NCBI RefSeq assembly: GCF_014467015.1
Contig: NZ_CP058559.1
Coordinates: 2,356,001-2,420,000, forward strand
Source of the DNA: Alkalicella caledoniensis
Lineage (GTDB): Bacteria; Bacillota; Proteinivoracia; Proteinivoracales; Proteinivoracaceae
Direction of reading: 5' to 3'
DNA length: 64,000 nucleotides
Shown here: positions 8,291-17,013 of the stretch, piece by piece
Position numbering within the stretch: the stretch's first letter is position 1
Layout: each line of letters starts with the position of its first letter
Notes under the pieces: generated by a model
The model's input: the letters and a program-made list of their open reading frames with translations, nothing else
Told to the model about the DNA's origin: nothing
The model's database searches: none
Program-made: the position numbers and the translations under genes

Positions 8291-9133
8291 ATGGATAATA
8301 TTATTTCAGTTAGAAGTGTATCAAAAAACTTCAAGGAGAACGTAGCTATCAAGAACTTAACATTTAATGTTAAGGAGGGTGAAATTTTTGGTTTTCTAGG
8401 TCCCAGTGGAGCAGGGAAAACAACTACAATAAAACTATTGACTTCACAGTTGATACCTTCTGGTGGAGATGCTATGGTTTTTGACAAACATGCATATTTG
8501 CAGAAAAAAGAAGTTTTTAAACAGATTGGTGTGCTTACCGATAATAGTGGTATATATGAAAGACTTTCTGTTAAAGACAACTTGAGTCTATTTGCAGAGA
8601 TAAATGAGGTTCCTAAAGAGAACATTGCTCATGTTTTGGATAAGGTGGGATTGTTACCTTATCAAAATAAGGAGGCAAAAAAGTTGTCTAGGGGAATGAA
8701 ACAAAGGCTCATGTTAGCTAGGGCAGTACTTCATAAACCTAAGCTTTTATTCTTAGATGAGCCTACATCTGCGCTAGATCCTGGCACTACCTTGGAAATT
8801 CATAGGCTTTTGCGACAACTAAATGAAGAAGGAACAACTATTTTTTTGACCACCCACAACATGGAGGAGGCAGATAAGCTTTGTCATAGAGTGGCCTTTT
8901 TAAATGAAGGAGAAATAGTTGAGATGGGGGAGCCCCAAAAACTAAAGTTAAAGTATACTAATAACAATATAAAAGTAATACTAAAAGACGATAATCATGT
9001 GGTGATTAAAAATGACAAAGAAGGTGCTGCTAAAATTAATTATTGGATGGCTAGAGGGGATTTAGCAGCAGTTCATTCTATGGAACCAAACCTAGAAGAG
9101 ATATTTCTAAGATTAACAGGGAGGGAATTATAA
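8291..9133 (+). CDS. ABC transporter ATP-binding protein
   Basis: A 280-residue ABC ATPase with all motifs: Walker A GPSGAGKTT (about residues 38-46), signature LSRGMKQRL, Walker B LLFLDEPTSALDP and switch histidine in TTHNMEEA. It belongs to the ABC-2 export type (antibiotic or sodium exporters). The last base of its stop codon is the first base of the permease start, so the two are translationally coupled. The LytTR fusion upstream is the probable regulator. The substrate is unknown. Confidence 0.9.
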   Translation: MDNIISVRSVSKNFKENVAIKNLTFNVKEGEIFGFLGPSGAGKTTTIKLLTSQLIPSGGDAMVFDKHAYLQKKEVFKQIGVLTDNSGIYERLSVKDNLSLFAEINEVPKENIAHVLDKVGLLPYQNKEAKKLSRGMKQRLMLARAVLHKPKLLFLDEPTSALDPGTTLEIHRLLRQLNEEGTTIFLTTHNMEEADKLCHRVAFLNEGEIVEMGEPQKLKLKYTNNNIKVILKDDNHVVIKNDKEGAAKINYWMARGDLAAVHSMEPNLEEIFLRLTGREL

Positions 9134-9858
9134 TGGAGGGTTCAATAAGAAGAGTAAAAGCACTGTTTAAAAAGGAGATTAAGGATTTCCCTAAAAACAT
9201 GAATGTATCACTAATGTGCCTTCTTCCCCTTGTGTTAATACTGCTGTTCTCTAATATCCAAGGAGATAGCCCTAATCAGGGGATGAAAGGGATAGATTTA
9301 CTAAACACGGGTTTAAGTACAAATCTTGTTGTTGTATCTACATTTGCTATTTCCATGTTAATTGCAGAAGAAAAAGAAAAAAATACAATGAGGACGCTGA
9401 TGTTGTCATCAGTAACTCCCGCTGAGTTTTTGGCAGGGAAGGCAATAGTTATTTTTCTATTTTCAATAGTAACTAATACAATTATTTATTTTATAGCTGA
9501 AATAGATCAACAATATTTTGGGCACTATTTTTTATGGTCGGTGATTGTAACTGGTATTATGATGCAAATAGGAGGAATCATCGGCTTAATTGCTCAAAAT
9601 CAGATGTCTACAAGTGTTCTTGGTGTGCCTGTAATATTTGCCTTTATGATAATTCCTATGCTTGCACAAGCCAATGATATTTTAGAGAAAATTGCTTCTA
9701 TATTACCGAATCATAACCTGAGTATATTATTGGAAAACATTTTTTCTGGTAAAGGGTACACCAACTCATCTTATAATATATTAGTCATTTTAGCATGGCT
9801 CATCCTAGCAGCCATAGCATTTATCTATACTTACAACAGAAAAAGCTTGGATAAATAA
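9133..9858 (+). CDS. ABC-2 type permease
   Basis: A 241-residue membrane protein with about six hydrophobic segments (near residues 25-42, 58-76, 98-116, 132-152, 158-175, 212-233). It has the ABC-2 phrase AEEKEKNTMRTLMLSSVTPAEF (in parts: EEKEKNT, TLMLSSV) after the second segment. It starts within the stop codon of the ATPase. It is the membrane half of the exporter. Its own terminator was split by the IS insertion just downstream, which may alter 3' processing of this message. Confidence 0.85.
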   Translation: MEGSIRRVKALFKKEIKDFPKNMNVSLMCLLPLVLILLFSNIQGDSPNQGMKGIDLLNTGLSTNLVVVSTFAISMLIAEEKEKNTMRTLMLSSVTPAEFLAGKAIVIFLFSIVTNTIIYFIAEIDQQYFGHYFLWSVIVTGIMMQIGGIIGLIAQNQMSTSVLGVPVIFAFMIIPMLAQANDILEKIASILPNHNLSILLENIFSGKGYTNSSYNILVILAWLILAAIAFIYTYNRKSLDK

Positions 9859-9886
9859 AAATTATTTTAGAAGATTATACTCAAAA

Positions 9887-9906
9887 AGGCACACCCTAGT
9901 GTGCCT
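9887..9906. repeat. Left copy of 20-bp target duplication (terminator hairpin)
   Basis: AGGCACACCCTAGTGTGCCT, preceded by AAAA. It is identical, including the asymmetric CCTA loop, to 11840-11859, so it is a direct repeat rather than an inverted one. It keeps a T-tract only on the minus strand. Confidence 0.8.
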
Positions 9907-11839
9907 CATCTTGTAGACAAACCTAAGATAAAGTCATTGACCCTAGATCTGTATATTAAAAAGCAGTACAATTAATTCGAGGAGATAGACTTAAGAGCTG
10001 AATAGCTAAACGGAAGAAGGGGCGAGAAACAGGACGTCAGACTGTGTGGCTAATCTCTAAAAACTCAAAGATTAGCCGTAAATTTCCTGTCTTTTGGTGC
10101 AATATGACTTAAACATATAAAAATACAATGATAAAGTGGGTCTAAGAGCTACTAATATCCTTAGTAGTTCTTTCACTCCTATAATATTTATTACTCTTTT
10201 AAAATTATAGGCTAGCAAAACTAGGGCTGTCTCTGTAGTTACAGAATCCATCCCTCTTGTTAAAAAATACCCAGCATTCATTGTCCTTTTGATGGTTCCA
10301 TAAGGATGCTCAACAATCATCTGCCTTTGTAGGTATTTGTCCATATTTGCTTCTGTTCTAGCATCTATAGTATCCAAAAAATCTTGGTTAGGTGACCGAT
10401 TTATTATCCTGCCTTTGGCTGCAGTGGTGCATTTGCTTTTTGATTCACAGTTTTTACAGGCATCGTAGTTTCTATATTTTATTCTTTTTGGTTCTTTTGA
10501 TTTGTGGTTTATTCTGCGTAATTCATGGCCCAAAGGACAAATATATAAGTCTTTTTCAGGCACATAAGTAAATTTATCTCCGTAGAAATCTTTGTCTCCT
10601 GTGGCGTTAGAATACGACTGTTTTGGCAAATAGACTGTTGTTTCGTTTCTCTCACATTTCATAAGGTCGTCTGCTTGGTAATAGCCTTTATCTGCTGCTA
10701 CTTCAAGTTTCCTTTTTCCAAATATATCTTTAGCCTTTTCTGCAAGTGAATTTAGATTACCTTGATCTGCGGGATTGTTTGTAACATCATATGCCACTAT
10801 AATACTATGCTTAGAGTCTACAGCTGTTTGTATGTTATATGCTACAGTAACACCATTGTTTTTGTTGTCCATAAGCCTAGCATCTTCGTCAACTGTAGAT
10901 ATTTCATTACTTTCGCTATCCTGTAGTTTTTTTTCCAACTCTTCAAATTTAATTTTACGCTCCTTGAGTTTTTCAATTTTTTGCTGAATTTCTTCAGGTG
11001 TATACTTAAGTTTAGGTGAATCGTCTTTGTCACTGCTTTCTAACAAATCTAGATAGGAATTAACCTTATCTTCGATATATTGTTTGTGTCTTTGTATTTT
11101 TTTCTTTGAGAAATTATTCTTCTTTGAATTATTAGCTTGAATTTTAGTCCCATCTATTGCTATGAATTCCTCGCCTAATAGTTTGAGATCCTTACACAAC
11201 TTAGTAAAATCCTTGAAAACTTGTTTTAGCTGAGTTTTATTTTCTTTCCTGAAATCAGCTATTGTTTTAAAATCAGGTTTTAGTTTTTGTAATAGCCAAA
11301 CCACTTCTATATTCCTGTGAGATTCTGTTTCTAGCTTTCTAGATGATCTTATGCCATTTACATACCCATATAGATATAACTTCAATAAAACAGAGGGATG
11401 ATATCCTGGTGCACCTCTGCGGTGTTCCTTTGATTTAGTGAATGCACTCATATTGACCAGTTTTACGTATTCATCAATTACCCTAACGGGATTATCCTCA
11501 CCTATGTAATCTTCTATGCAGTCAGGAAACATTGTTTTTTGCTTTCTATCTGTACCTTGTATAAATGACATTTAAAATCCCCTCTCCGATATTCTATAAC
11601 TTAATTATACTACAGAAAAAGGGAAAAGTACTGTATTTACAGTACTTTGTAGGCATTTTAGACATATATTATTGTTTAATTCTCACACAGTCTGACGTTT
11701 CGAGAGCTCCATTTACCATGGACGGTGAATTGGAGCGGTACCCTTCTGGAGTTTAGATAGAAGCCTTAAGTCTCGACGCAGAATTTTGTACAGCGTTTAA
11801 TATGCGACATTCCTAAAAAATGACTTTGTCATCAGTCTG
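9907..11839 (-). mobile_element. IS1182-family insertion sequence with long imperfect terminal inverted repeats
   Basis: The element lies between 20-bp direct repeats and is 1,933 bp long. The outer about 130 bp at each end are imperfect inverted copies; shared blocks include GACAAA, ATATTAAA, GTACAA, AGACTTAAG, CTAAAC and AGAAGGG in the same order. An inner perfect 15-bp pair is 10034-10048 / 11684-11698. The transposase gene occupies the middle on the minus strand. From memory, IS1182 elements reach this size and some favour palindromic targets. An alternative is a 1.67-kb IS inserted in an older palindromic element. Confidence 0.75.
10072..11571 (-). CDS. IS1182-family DDE transposase
   Basis: A 499-residue transposase that looks intact. 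It has an N-terminal domain (FRKENK, HPSVLLKLYLYGYVNGIRSS), a catalytic core with AIDGTKIQAN (first Asp), AADKGYY (second Asp) and VEHPYGTIKRTM (Glu region), and a cysteine set CxxC...C typical of the family's insertion. It would cut and paste the surrounding element. A hairpin (10048-10077) overlaps its 3' end and may terminate its message. Confidence 0.9.
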   Translation of the reverse strand: MSFIQGTDRKQKTMFPDCIEDYIGEDNPVRVIDEYVKLVNMSAFTKSKEHRRGAPGYHPSVLLKLYLYGYVNGIRSSRKLETESHRNIEVVWLLQKLKPDFKTIADFRKENKTQLKQVFKDFTKLCKDLKLLGEEFIAIDGTKIQANNSKKNNFSKKKIQRHKQYIEDKVNSYLDLLESSDKDDSPKLKYTPEEIQQKIEKLKERKIKFEELEKKLQDSESNEISTVDEDARLMDNKNNGVTVAYNIQTAVDSKHSIIVAYDVTNNPADQGNLNSLAEKAKDIFGKRKLEVAADKGYYQADDLMKCERNETTVYLPKQSYSNATGDKDFYGDKFTYVPEKDLYICPLGHELRRINHKSKEPKRIKYRNYDACKNCESKSKCTTAAKGRIINRSPNQDFLDTIDARTEANMDKYLQRQMIVEHPYGTIKRTMNAGYFLTRGMDSVTTETALVLLAYNFKRVINIIGVKELLRILVALRPTLSLYFYMFKSYCTKRQEIYG

Positions 11840-11859
11840 AGGCACACCCTAGTGTGCCT
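11840..11859. repeat. Right copy of 20-bp target duplication (terminator hairpin)
   Basis: Identical to 9887-9906. It is followed by TTT on the plus strand, so this copy terminates only rightward transcription. On the minus strand, where the acetyltransferase gene reads through, the T-tract has been replaced by IS sequence. Confidence 0.8.
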
Positions 11860-11884
11860 TTAATCAGTTTTGAGTATATGTTTA

Positions 11885-12397
11885 TTATTTTATCTCGAAT
11901 GTATATGCCGAAGCTAGAGCATCGTCGTAAACTCCACAAATATTTTCATGATGTTTATAATTTTTTCCAACTTTTTCTTCTATTACATTCTTCCAAAATT
12001 TGATGGCCGCTGGGTTTTTAGGATGTACTGTCATTTCCCATTTACCCTTATGTAGATTGAATACCTCTCTTGCAGCAAACTTACCGATGCCTAGTTTTCT
12101 ATATTTTTTCATTACAAAAAATTCAGACATAAATAGAGTGTCTGGATCCTTAGACACATAGCAATAATCACAAACCATCACAAAGCCTGCTAGTTTATCA
12201 TCAACCTTAATAAAATACGGGAAGCGTCCTTTCTCTGTCCAATAATAGTCCAGGTAAGAATATCCATATAGCCCCAAGGCATTAACATCACTATTTTCAA
12301 ACTCTGAAAAATCATATTCGTACAATTCTATAAGACGAGCTAATATTGTCTTTTCTTCTTCTAGCACGGGAACAATCTTAATCTGCATCTTTTTCAA
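11885..12397 (-). CDS. GNAT-family N-acetyltransferase
   Basis: A 170-residue protein with the GNAT core: FMSEFFVMKKYRKLGIGKFAAREVF (in parts: FFVMKKYR, RKLGIGK) is motif A, the acetyl-CoA pyrophosphate loop (family Q/RxxGxG/A; here RKLGIG), and NPAAIKFWKN is motif B. The acceptor substrate is unknown. It runs toward the IS element; its former terminator was split by the insertion. Confidence 0.8.
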   Translation of the reverse strand: MKKMQIKIVPVLEEEKTILARLIELYEYDFSEFENSDVNALGLYGYSYLDYYWTEKGRFPYFIKVDDKLAGFVMVCDYCYVSKDPDTLFMSEFFVMKKYRKLGIGKFAAREVFNLHKGKWEMTVHPKNPAAIKFWKNVIEEKVGKNYKHHENICGVYDDALASAYTFEIK

Positions 12398-12706
12398 TCT
12401 CCTCTCTCATTATTTTAATATTAACATGTATATTTCCTCCGCTATTTATATTATATAATAAATGTACACCAAGGTAGATAAAAAAATAAATAGGCACAAA
12501 TATGAGCCTTTAGCTTACTTCTTTTATGGAATAATATTTTAAAAAGATCAAACTAATCACTCAAAAATATAAGTGTTTGCAATTATTGTTTTGACTGGTT
12601 TAAAAAAGCTTTTAAGTGATTATAGCATTACAAAGATGATAAAAGATATCAAGAAATTATCATTTCAAAATTGTATTATAAAACTAGGTCTAGGGGAGGA
12701 TTTGCT
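12398..12706. other. Intergenic gap between divergent GNAT and AraC genes
   Basis: About 309 bp of AT-rich DNA holding the divergent promoters of the acetyltransferase (minus) and the AraC-type regulator (plus). I see no open frame, strong dyad or repeat in it. Confidence 0.5.
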
Positions 12707-13582
12707 TTGAGTTACTATGTTAATCTTCAAAAAGCAATCGATTATATTGAGTATAATTTAAAGAACGATGTTAGTTTGGGGCAAATAGCAGAGGTTGCTG
12801 GGTATTCAATCCCTCATTTTTACAGGGTGTTTACTGCAATTGTTGGATGTCCAGTGAAGGAATATGTGCGTAAAAGAAAACTGAGTAACGCAATGTTTGA
12901 TATAGTAACTTCAAGGCGGAGTATATTAGATATAGCTTTTGATTATGGATTCGAATCCCATGAGGCATTTACCAGATCATTTAAATTGGCATATGGTATG
13001 CCACCAAGTGGTTTTCGTAAAGTTCAAGCAGAGCCAATTCTATATGAAAAAATTAATTTACTTACTAGAAATAATGAAGATGAAGTGGTAAAAGTGAATC
13101 CAGAAATTATTTGTAAAGACGAGAGACTTCTTATAGGGATAGCTAGTAAAATCAATCAAAGGCAAAACATAAAGTTTGAACTTTTATCAAAGATAAGAAA
13201 CCAGTATAAATCTACATTAAAAAGTATTGAAAACAGAATCGATACTGAATTGTACTACGCAGTATATGACTATAATCCTGAAGATATAAGCAAAGCTGAT
13301 GATGAGATCAATTACACCTATTTATATTGTGTAGAAGTATCGGAATACAGAGATGTTCCTATTGGTATGTTAAAAAAGGTGCTACCCCAAGGGAAATACG
13401 CAGTTTTTACCTATGATACTAAGAATAGAACTTTAAATGGAAGAATATTAAAACAACCAATTTATGACTATATCGATGGTATTTGGCTTCCTAATTCAGG
13501 TTTTAAACTTGCTGAAACTCCTGACTATGAAGTTATAAATGAAGAACAAGAACGTATTGATTATTACATTTCTATTAAGTGA
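12707..13582 (+). CDS. AraC-family regulator with GyrI-like effector domain
   Basis: Two AraC helix-turn-helix units occupy residues about 1-105 (IAEVAGYSIPHFYRVF and LDIAFDYGFESHEAFTRSFKLAYGMPPSGFR). A GyrI-like ligand domain follows to the end (WLPNSGFKLAETPDYEVI). I chose TTG 12707 because GGGGAGG lies eight bases before it; the frame is open 12 codons further upstream. The layout matches multidrug-sensing regulators such as Rob/BmrR-like proteins. It probably controls the acetyltransferase gene 37 bp downstream. It is a paralogue in layout of the regulator at 15135. Confidence 0.85.
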   Translation: MSYYVNLQKAIDYIEYNLKNDVSLGQIAEVAGYSIPHFYRVFTAIVGCPVKEYVRKRKLSNAMFDIVTSRRSILDIAFDYGFESHEAFTRSFKLAYGMPPSGFRKVQAEPILYEKINLLTRNNEDEVVKVNPEIICKDERLLIGIASKINQRQNIKFELLSKIRNQYKSTLKSIENRIDTELYYAVYDYNPEDISKADDEINYTYLYCVEVSEYRDVPIGMLKKVLPQGKYAVFTYDTKNRTLNGRILKQPIYDYIDGIWLPNSGFKLAETPDYEVINEEQERIDYYISIK

Positions 13583-13619
13583 ATTGTGAATTAACCAACG
13601 TATATGAGGAGGAGAAAGT

Positions 13620-14141
13620 ATGTTTTATAATATTGAGACAGATAGATTATTACTGAAAAACATAGACAATGGTGATAGAGAATTTATTTTTAGTCAATTT
13701 TCCGATGATGATATTAATAAACATTTGTTTGATGCTGAACCATTGAAAGATTTAAGTGGAGCTGATGAAATTATAGATTTTTATTTGAAAACTGAGCCAC
13801 GACTACAACATAGATGGGTAATACAAGATAAAGCCCATGGTGTGAAAATGGGAACCTGTGGATTTCACTGCTGGAGTATTAAAGATTCTAAAGTGGAAAT
13901 AGGATATGATTTAAAAAAGGAATTTTGGGGAAATGGATATATGTACGAATCCTTAAATCATATAATTGAGTTTTCTAAAAAAAACATGAAGGTAAAAGTG
14001 ATAAATGCTTGCATCTATATTGACAACACAAGATCAATTTCTTTAGTTGAAAAATTAGGGTTTATTTTAACTGGGTCAAAACATGAGATTTTTCGAGGCG
14101 TAGAATATTTACATAACATATACTCACTGAATTTGAAGTAA
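13620..14141 (+). CDS. GNAT acetyltransferase, RimJ/RimL type
   Basis: A 173-residue protein opening with the RimJ/RimL phrase ETDRLLLKNI. It later shows EIGYDLKKEFWGNGYMYESL (parts: GYDLKKEFWGNGY), the acetyl-CoA loop, and NTRSISLVEKLGF, the typical C-terminal helix. It acetylates either a protein N-terminus or a small molecule. AGGAGG lies just upstream, 37 bp after the AraC-type regulator, so co-transcription is likely. A weak hairpin at about 14187-14213 may end the unit. Confidence 0.8.
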   Translation: MFYNIETDRLLLKNIDNGDREFIFSQFSDDDINKHLFDAEPLKDLSGADEIIDFYLKTEPRLQHRWVIQDKAHGVKMGTCGFHCWSIKDSKVEIGYDLKKEFWGNGYMYESLNHIIEFSKKNMKVKVINACIYIDNTRSISLVEKLGFILTGSKHEIFRGVEYLHNIYSLNLK

Positions 14142-14357
14142 AGATTTCACATGCATAATAAGAAGGTTTGTTACAAAGGGGTTATAAAAAGGCTCGCTAA
14201 TTTAGCGGGTCTTTACTTATATAAAAGTTTTATTTAAAAAAACTTTACATATAAATATTGAGGAATTAATTGTAATATTAGATTAAAGTGTGGACAATTA
14301 GGGACTGGTAAATGAGTTAAACTTATTAAGGGCTATTAGACAAAGGAGAGTGAGCTT

Positions 14358-14900
14358 ATGATTGAAATTAGGGAATTAACGGGACATGATATGCAAGAAG
14401 CAATGGAATTAAAGGTGATGTGCTGGACAGAAGAATTGGCTGGGAAGGCTAAAAACACCCTATCTGTTAATAAAGAACTGGATTTTTGGGTTGACTGGAT
14501 GAATTCAGCCCAAGAAAACAATGATGTTCGTCAGCTTATGGGTGCATTTGAGGATGATAAAATGCTTGGTGTAGCTTTCGGTAGTTTTGCTGAGACTTAT
14601 GATATACCTGAAAAAGGAATAGAACTCAACGGTCTTTGGGTTTATCCTGAGCATAGAGGGAGGGGTGTTTCTCTAATGCTGATGGTCCACATACTAGAAT
14701 TTTATTTAACAAAAGGTATGGAGAACATAGTTATATATAACCCACACCATGCACCATCCAATGGATTTTACCGTAAATTTGGTGCACAAGTTGTTAGACA
14801 GGACTATCAAATGGATGGTAAGTTATTGGTGGATATTTTTATAGCAGACATTTTATCTATGAAAAAAAGTATTGCAGGAACTCTTAAAAAGTATATATAA
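14358..14900 (+). CDS. GNAT-family N-acetyltransferase
   Basis: A 180-residue protein with a standard GNAT core: LNGLWVYPEHRGRGVSLML (about residues 94-112) carries the RGRGVS acetyl-CoA loop, and APSNGFYRKFGAQVV is motif B. It has its own ribosome-binding site (AAAGGAGAG) and an upstream gap of 216 bp, so it is probably a single-gene unit closed by the long terminator that follows. The substrate is unknown. Confidence 0.8.
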   Translation: MIEIRELTGHDMQEAMELKVMCWTEELAGKAKNTLSVNKELDFWVDWMNSAQENNDVRQLMGAFEDDKMLGVAFGSFAETYDIPEKGIELNGLWVYPEHRGRGVSLMLMVHILEFYLTKGMENIVIYNPHHAPSNGFYRKFGAQVVRQDYQMDGKLLVDIFIADILSMKKSIAGTLKKYI

Positions 14901-14930
14901 AATTGAATTAGGTTGTTTAGAGAATAATTT

Positions 14931-14987
14931 ACAAAGATAATAGACCAGTTTGCTCTTTTTGAGTCCAAACCGGTCTATTATCTTTGT
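14931..14987 (+). terminator. Long terminator hairpin
   Basis: Sixteen-bp arms (14931-14946 and 14972-14987), with further pairing inside, enclose a T-rich loop. Confidence 0.75.
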
Positions 14988-15134
14988 ATGTCTTTATAAG
15001 AAACGACAAGATGTACTCAATCAAATGTTCCGCGCTATATCTTGAGATATGCAAGGGGTGGACATTAGTTAGCACTTAAAAACAGTGCAAATAGTAAATG
15101 AAATTGATATAATTCTGGTAAAGGGGAGATAGTC

Positions 15135-16007
15135 ATGGATTGGATAAGTAATATGCAAAATGCTATAAATTATATAGAAGATAACCTGTTAGAAGAAATT
15201 AGCTATGATAAAATAGCTCAAAGGGCCTACTCTTCCACTTACCATTTTCAGAGAATGTTTAGCATGCTGACAGGCTTTACAATAGGTGAATACATAAGGA
15301 GAAGGAGATTAACCCTTGCTGCACAGGAGATATCAGTTTCTAGCATCAAGATTGCAGATATTGCCTCAAAATATGGTTATGAAACATCAGAAGCCTTTAC
15401 AAAAGCATTTAAGCGGCTTCATGGTGTAACACCTTCTGTTGCCCGCGAGTCTGGAGTGAAACTCAAATCTTTTGCTAGGCTAACAATTCAAGTCTCATTG
15501 AAAGGAGATAAAGAAATAAACTATAGAATAGTTGAAAAGGGACCATTTAAAGTTTTCGGTAAAGATTTTAAAACAAATGTTTTAGAAGGTAGATGTTTTA
15601 GAGAGATACCTGAATTTTGGGAGCAATGTAAGTCTAATGGGATATTTGCTAAACTATTAACAAGTGTTGGGAAAGATGAAAGTGGAATTGTAGATGCAGG
15701 GGTTCTTTTTAATCATAACCCTCAAGATGGCTCTCTAAGATATATGATAGCATGTGAATTTCCAGTTACTCATGTGCCTGAAGAATTTCAGGTCCTAGAA
15801 ATACCATCAATGACTTGGGCAATTTTTGAGGTAGAAAGTAATAGGGATGAAGATCTACATGAAGTCTGGAGAAGAATTGGATCGGAGTGGTTTCCTGCAT
15901 CAAACTATGAACATGCCGATGCTCCGGAATTAGAAAGGTATTATGGTAATAGTTCTACAGATTATACGTGTCAAATTTGGATACCTGTTATTAAAAAAGG
16001 GTTTTAA
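15135..16007 (+). CDS. AraC-family regulator with GyrI-like domain
   Basis: A 290-residue protein with paired AraC helix-turn-helix motifs at residues 8-105 (SSTYHFQRMFSMLTGFTIGEY and ASKYGYETSEAFTKAFKRLHGVTPS, split here as recognised halves). A GyrI-like domain covers about 120-290, ending YTCQIWIPVIKK. The second half should bind a hydrophobic ligand and modulate DNA binding. GGGGAG lies eight bases upstream. The DUF2268 gene follows after 54 bp. It has the same architecture as 12707-13582, which suggests duplication of a regulator module. Confidence 0.85.
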   Translation: MDWISNMQNAINYIEDNLLEEISYDKIAQRAYSSTYHFQRMFSMLTGFTIGEYIRRRRLTLAAQEISVSSIKIADIASKYGYETSEAFTKAFKRLHGVTPSVARESGVKLKSFARLTIQVSLKGDKEINYRIVEKGPFKVFGKDFKTNVLEGRCFREIPEFWEQCKSNGIFAKLLTSVGKDESGIVDAGVLFNHNPQDGSLRYMIACEFPVTHVPEEFQVLEIPSMTWAIFEVESNRDEDLHEVWRRIGSEWFPASNYEHADAPELERYYGNSSTDYTCQIWIPVIKKGF

Positions 16008-16061
16008 AATCATCTGGATAACTATAGGAAATCAAGTACAACATGGAATCAGGGGGGAATT

Positions 16062-16907
16062 ATGAAAATCAAGTTTATAAATACATTAAAATCAGCTCAA
16101 ATGTATGTGGGAGCATCTGGTATTAGTAATAAAAGTTATGATGAGCTGTGGGATGAGTTTTTGGTAAGTCCTTACTGGCAAGAGCTATCTCAATGGGCAC
16201 CTTTTGATTGCTCTTTTATGAAACCATCTCCAATAAAGGATATACAAACCTTAAAAAAGCAGTTAGAAATATTTCAGGAGACTGATTTTGAACAGATTAA
16301 AAAAGGACTTGAAAATATTTCACAAATATTGCCTAAAAAAGATGATGATACATTAGTTGTTGCATTTTATATAATGGATGATTCAAACTTGATAGTTAAA
16401 GAACAACAAAATGGAGTATTAGGTACAGGAGTATTTGGAAATATAATTATCAATATTAATCCACTTGCCAAAGATTATGAAAAATGGATTCCTTATGTTA
16501 TGGCCCACGAGTACCACCATTCAGTGTGGGGGCACAATTGGTATGTTTTAAGAGGAGATTCCAAGGGAACACTACTGGAATATATGATAAGTGAAGGGCA
16601 AGCAGATGCATTTGCCAAAAGCTTATATGGTGATTTAGAACCGAAATGGTTGAGTAAACTATCGGAAGAGGAAGAAAAACTATACTGGAGTAAATTTATA
16701 AAAATTCTAGAAAGTACTGATAAGCCAGAGCATTATACATACATGTTTGGGGACCCTAGCAAAGGGCTTCCATGGTGTATTGGATATTATTTTGGATACG
16801 AAATAGTCAAATCTTATTTATTGAATAATCCTCAAATAAGCTATACAAAGTTAGTTGATATAGAACCATGTACTGTTTTAAGTAATAGTAGATTCTTTCA
16901 ACTATAA
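16062..16907 (+). CDS. DUF2268 putative zinc-dependent protease
   Basis: A 281-residue protein with a metalloprotease-like motif HEYHH in VMAHEYHHSVWGH (about residues 148-160) and a downstream glutamate in SEGQADAFA (about 178-186), the DUF2268 pattern. Expected activity is zinc-dependent peptide hydrolysis, not shown for this family member. No signal peptide is visible, so it is probably cytoplasmic. It likely shares a message with the AraC-GyrI regulator 54 bp upstream. The gene ends just before a MerR-type promoter. Confidence 0.7.
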   Translation: MKIKFINTLKSAQMYVGASGISNKSYDELWDEFLVSPYWQELSQWAPFDCSFMKPSPIKDIQTLKKQLEIFQETDFEQIKKGLENISQILPKKDDDTLVVAFYIMDDSNLIVKEQQNGVLGTGVFGNIIININPLAKDYEKWIPYVMAHEYHHSVWGHNWYVLRGDSKGTLLEYMISEGQADAFAKSLYGDLEPKWLSKLSEEEEKLYWSKFIKILESTDKPEHYTYMFGDPSKGLPWCIGYYFGYEIVKSYLLNNPQISYTKLVDIEPCTVLSNSRFFQL

Positions 16908-16914
16908 ATACTTA

Positions 16915-16945
16915 TTGACATGGAGTTAACTCTAAATGCTATCCT
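16915..16945 (+). promoter_or_regulatory. MerR-type promoter for AKR 17014
   Basis: -35 TTGACA (16915-16920), 19-bp spacer containing TGGAGT-ta-ACTCTA, -10 TATCCT (16940-16945). The overlong 19-bp spacer with a central dyad is the hallmark of MerR-activated promoters. It matches three other promoters in this window in spacing and dyad. Confidence 0.75.
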
Positions 16946-17013
16946 TACTATATGATATCTCATCCTACTATTAGGAAAAGAAGAGATATAATATATTTTG
17001 AGGAGGAAGGAAA

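Noticed and set aside
9907-11839. Group I or II intron sequences in the flanks of the IS1182 transposase
   Set aside because: The flanks looked structured, but they are inverted copies of each other, which fits terminal repeats; no domain V or group I core was found.
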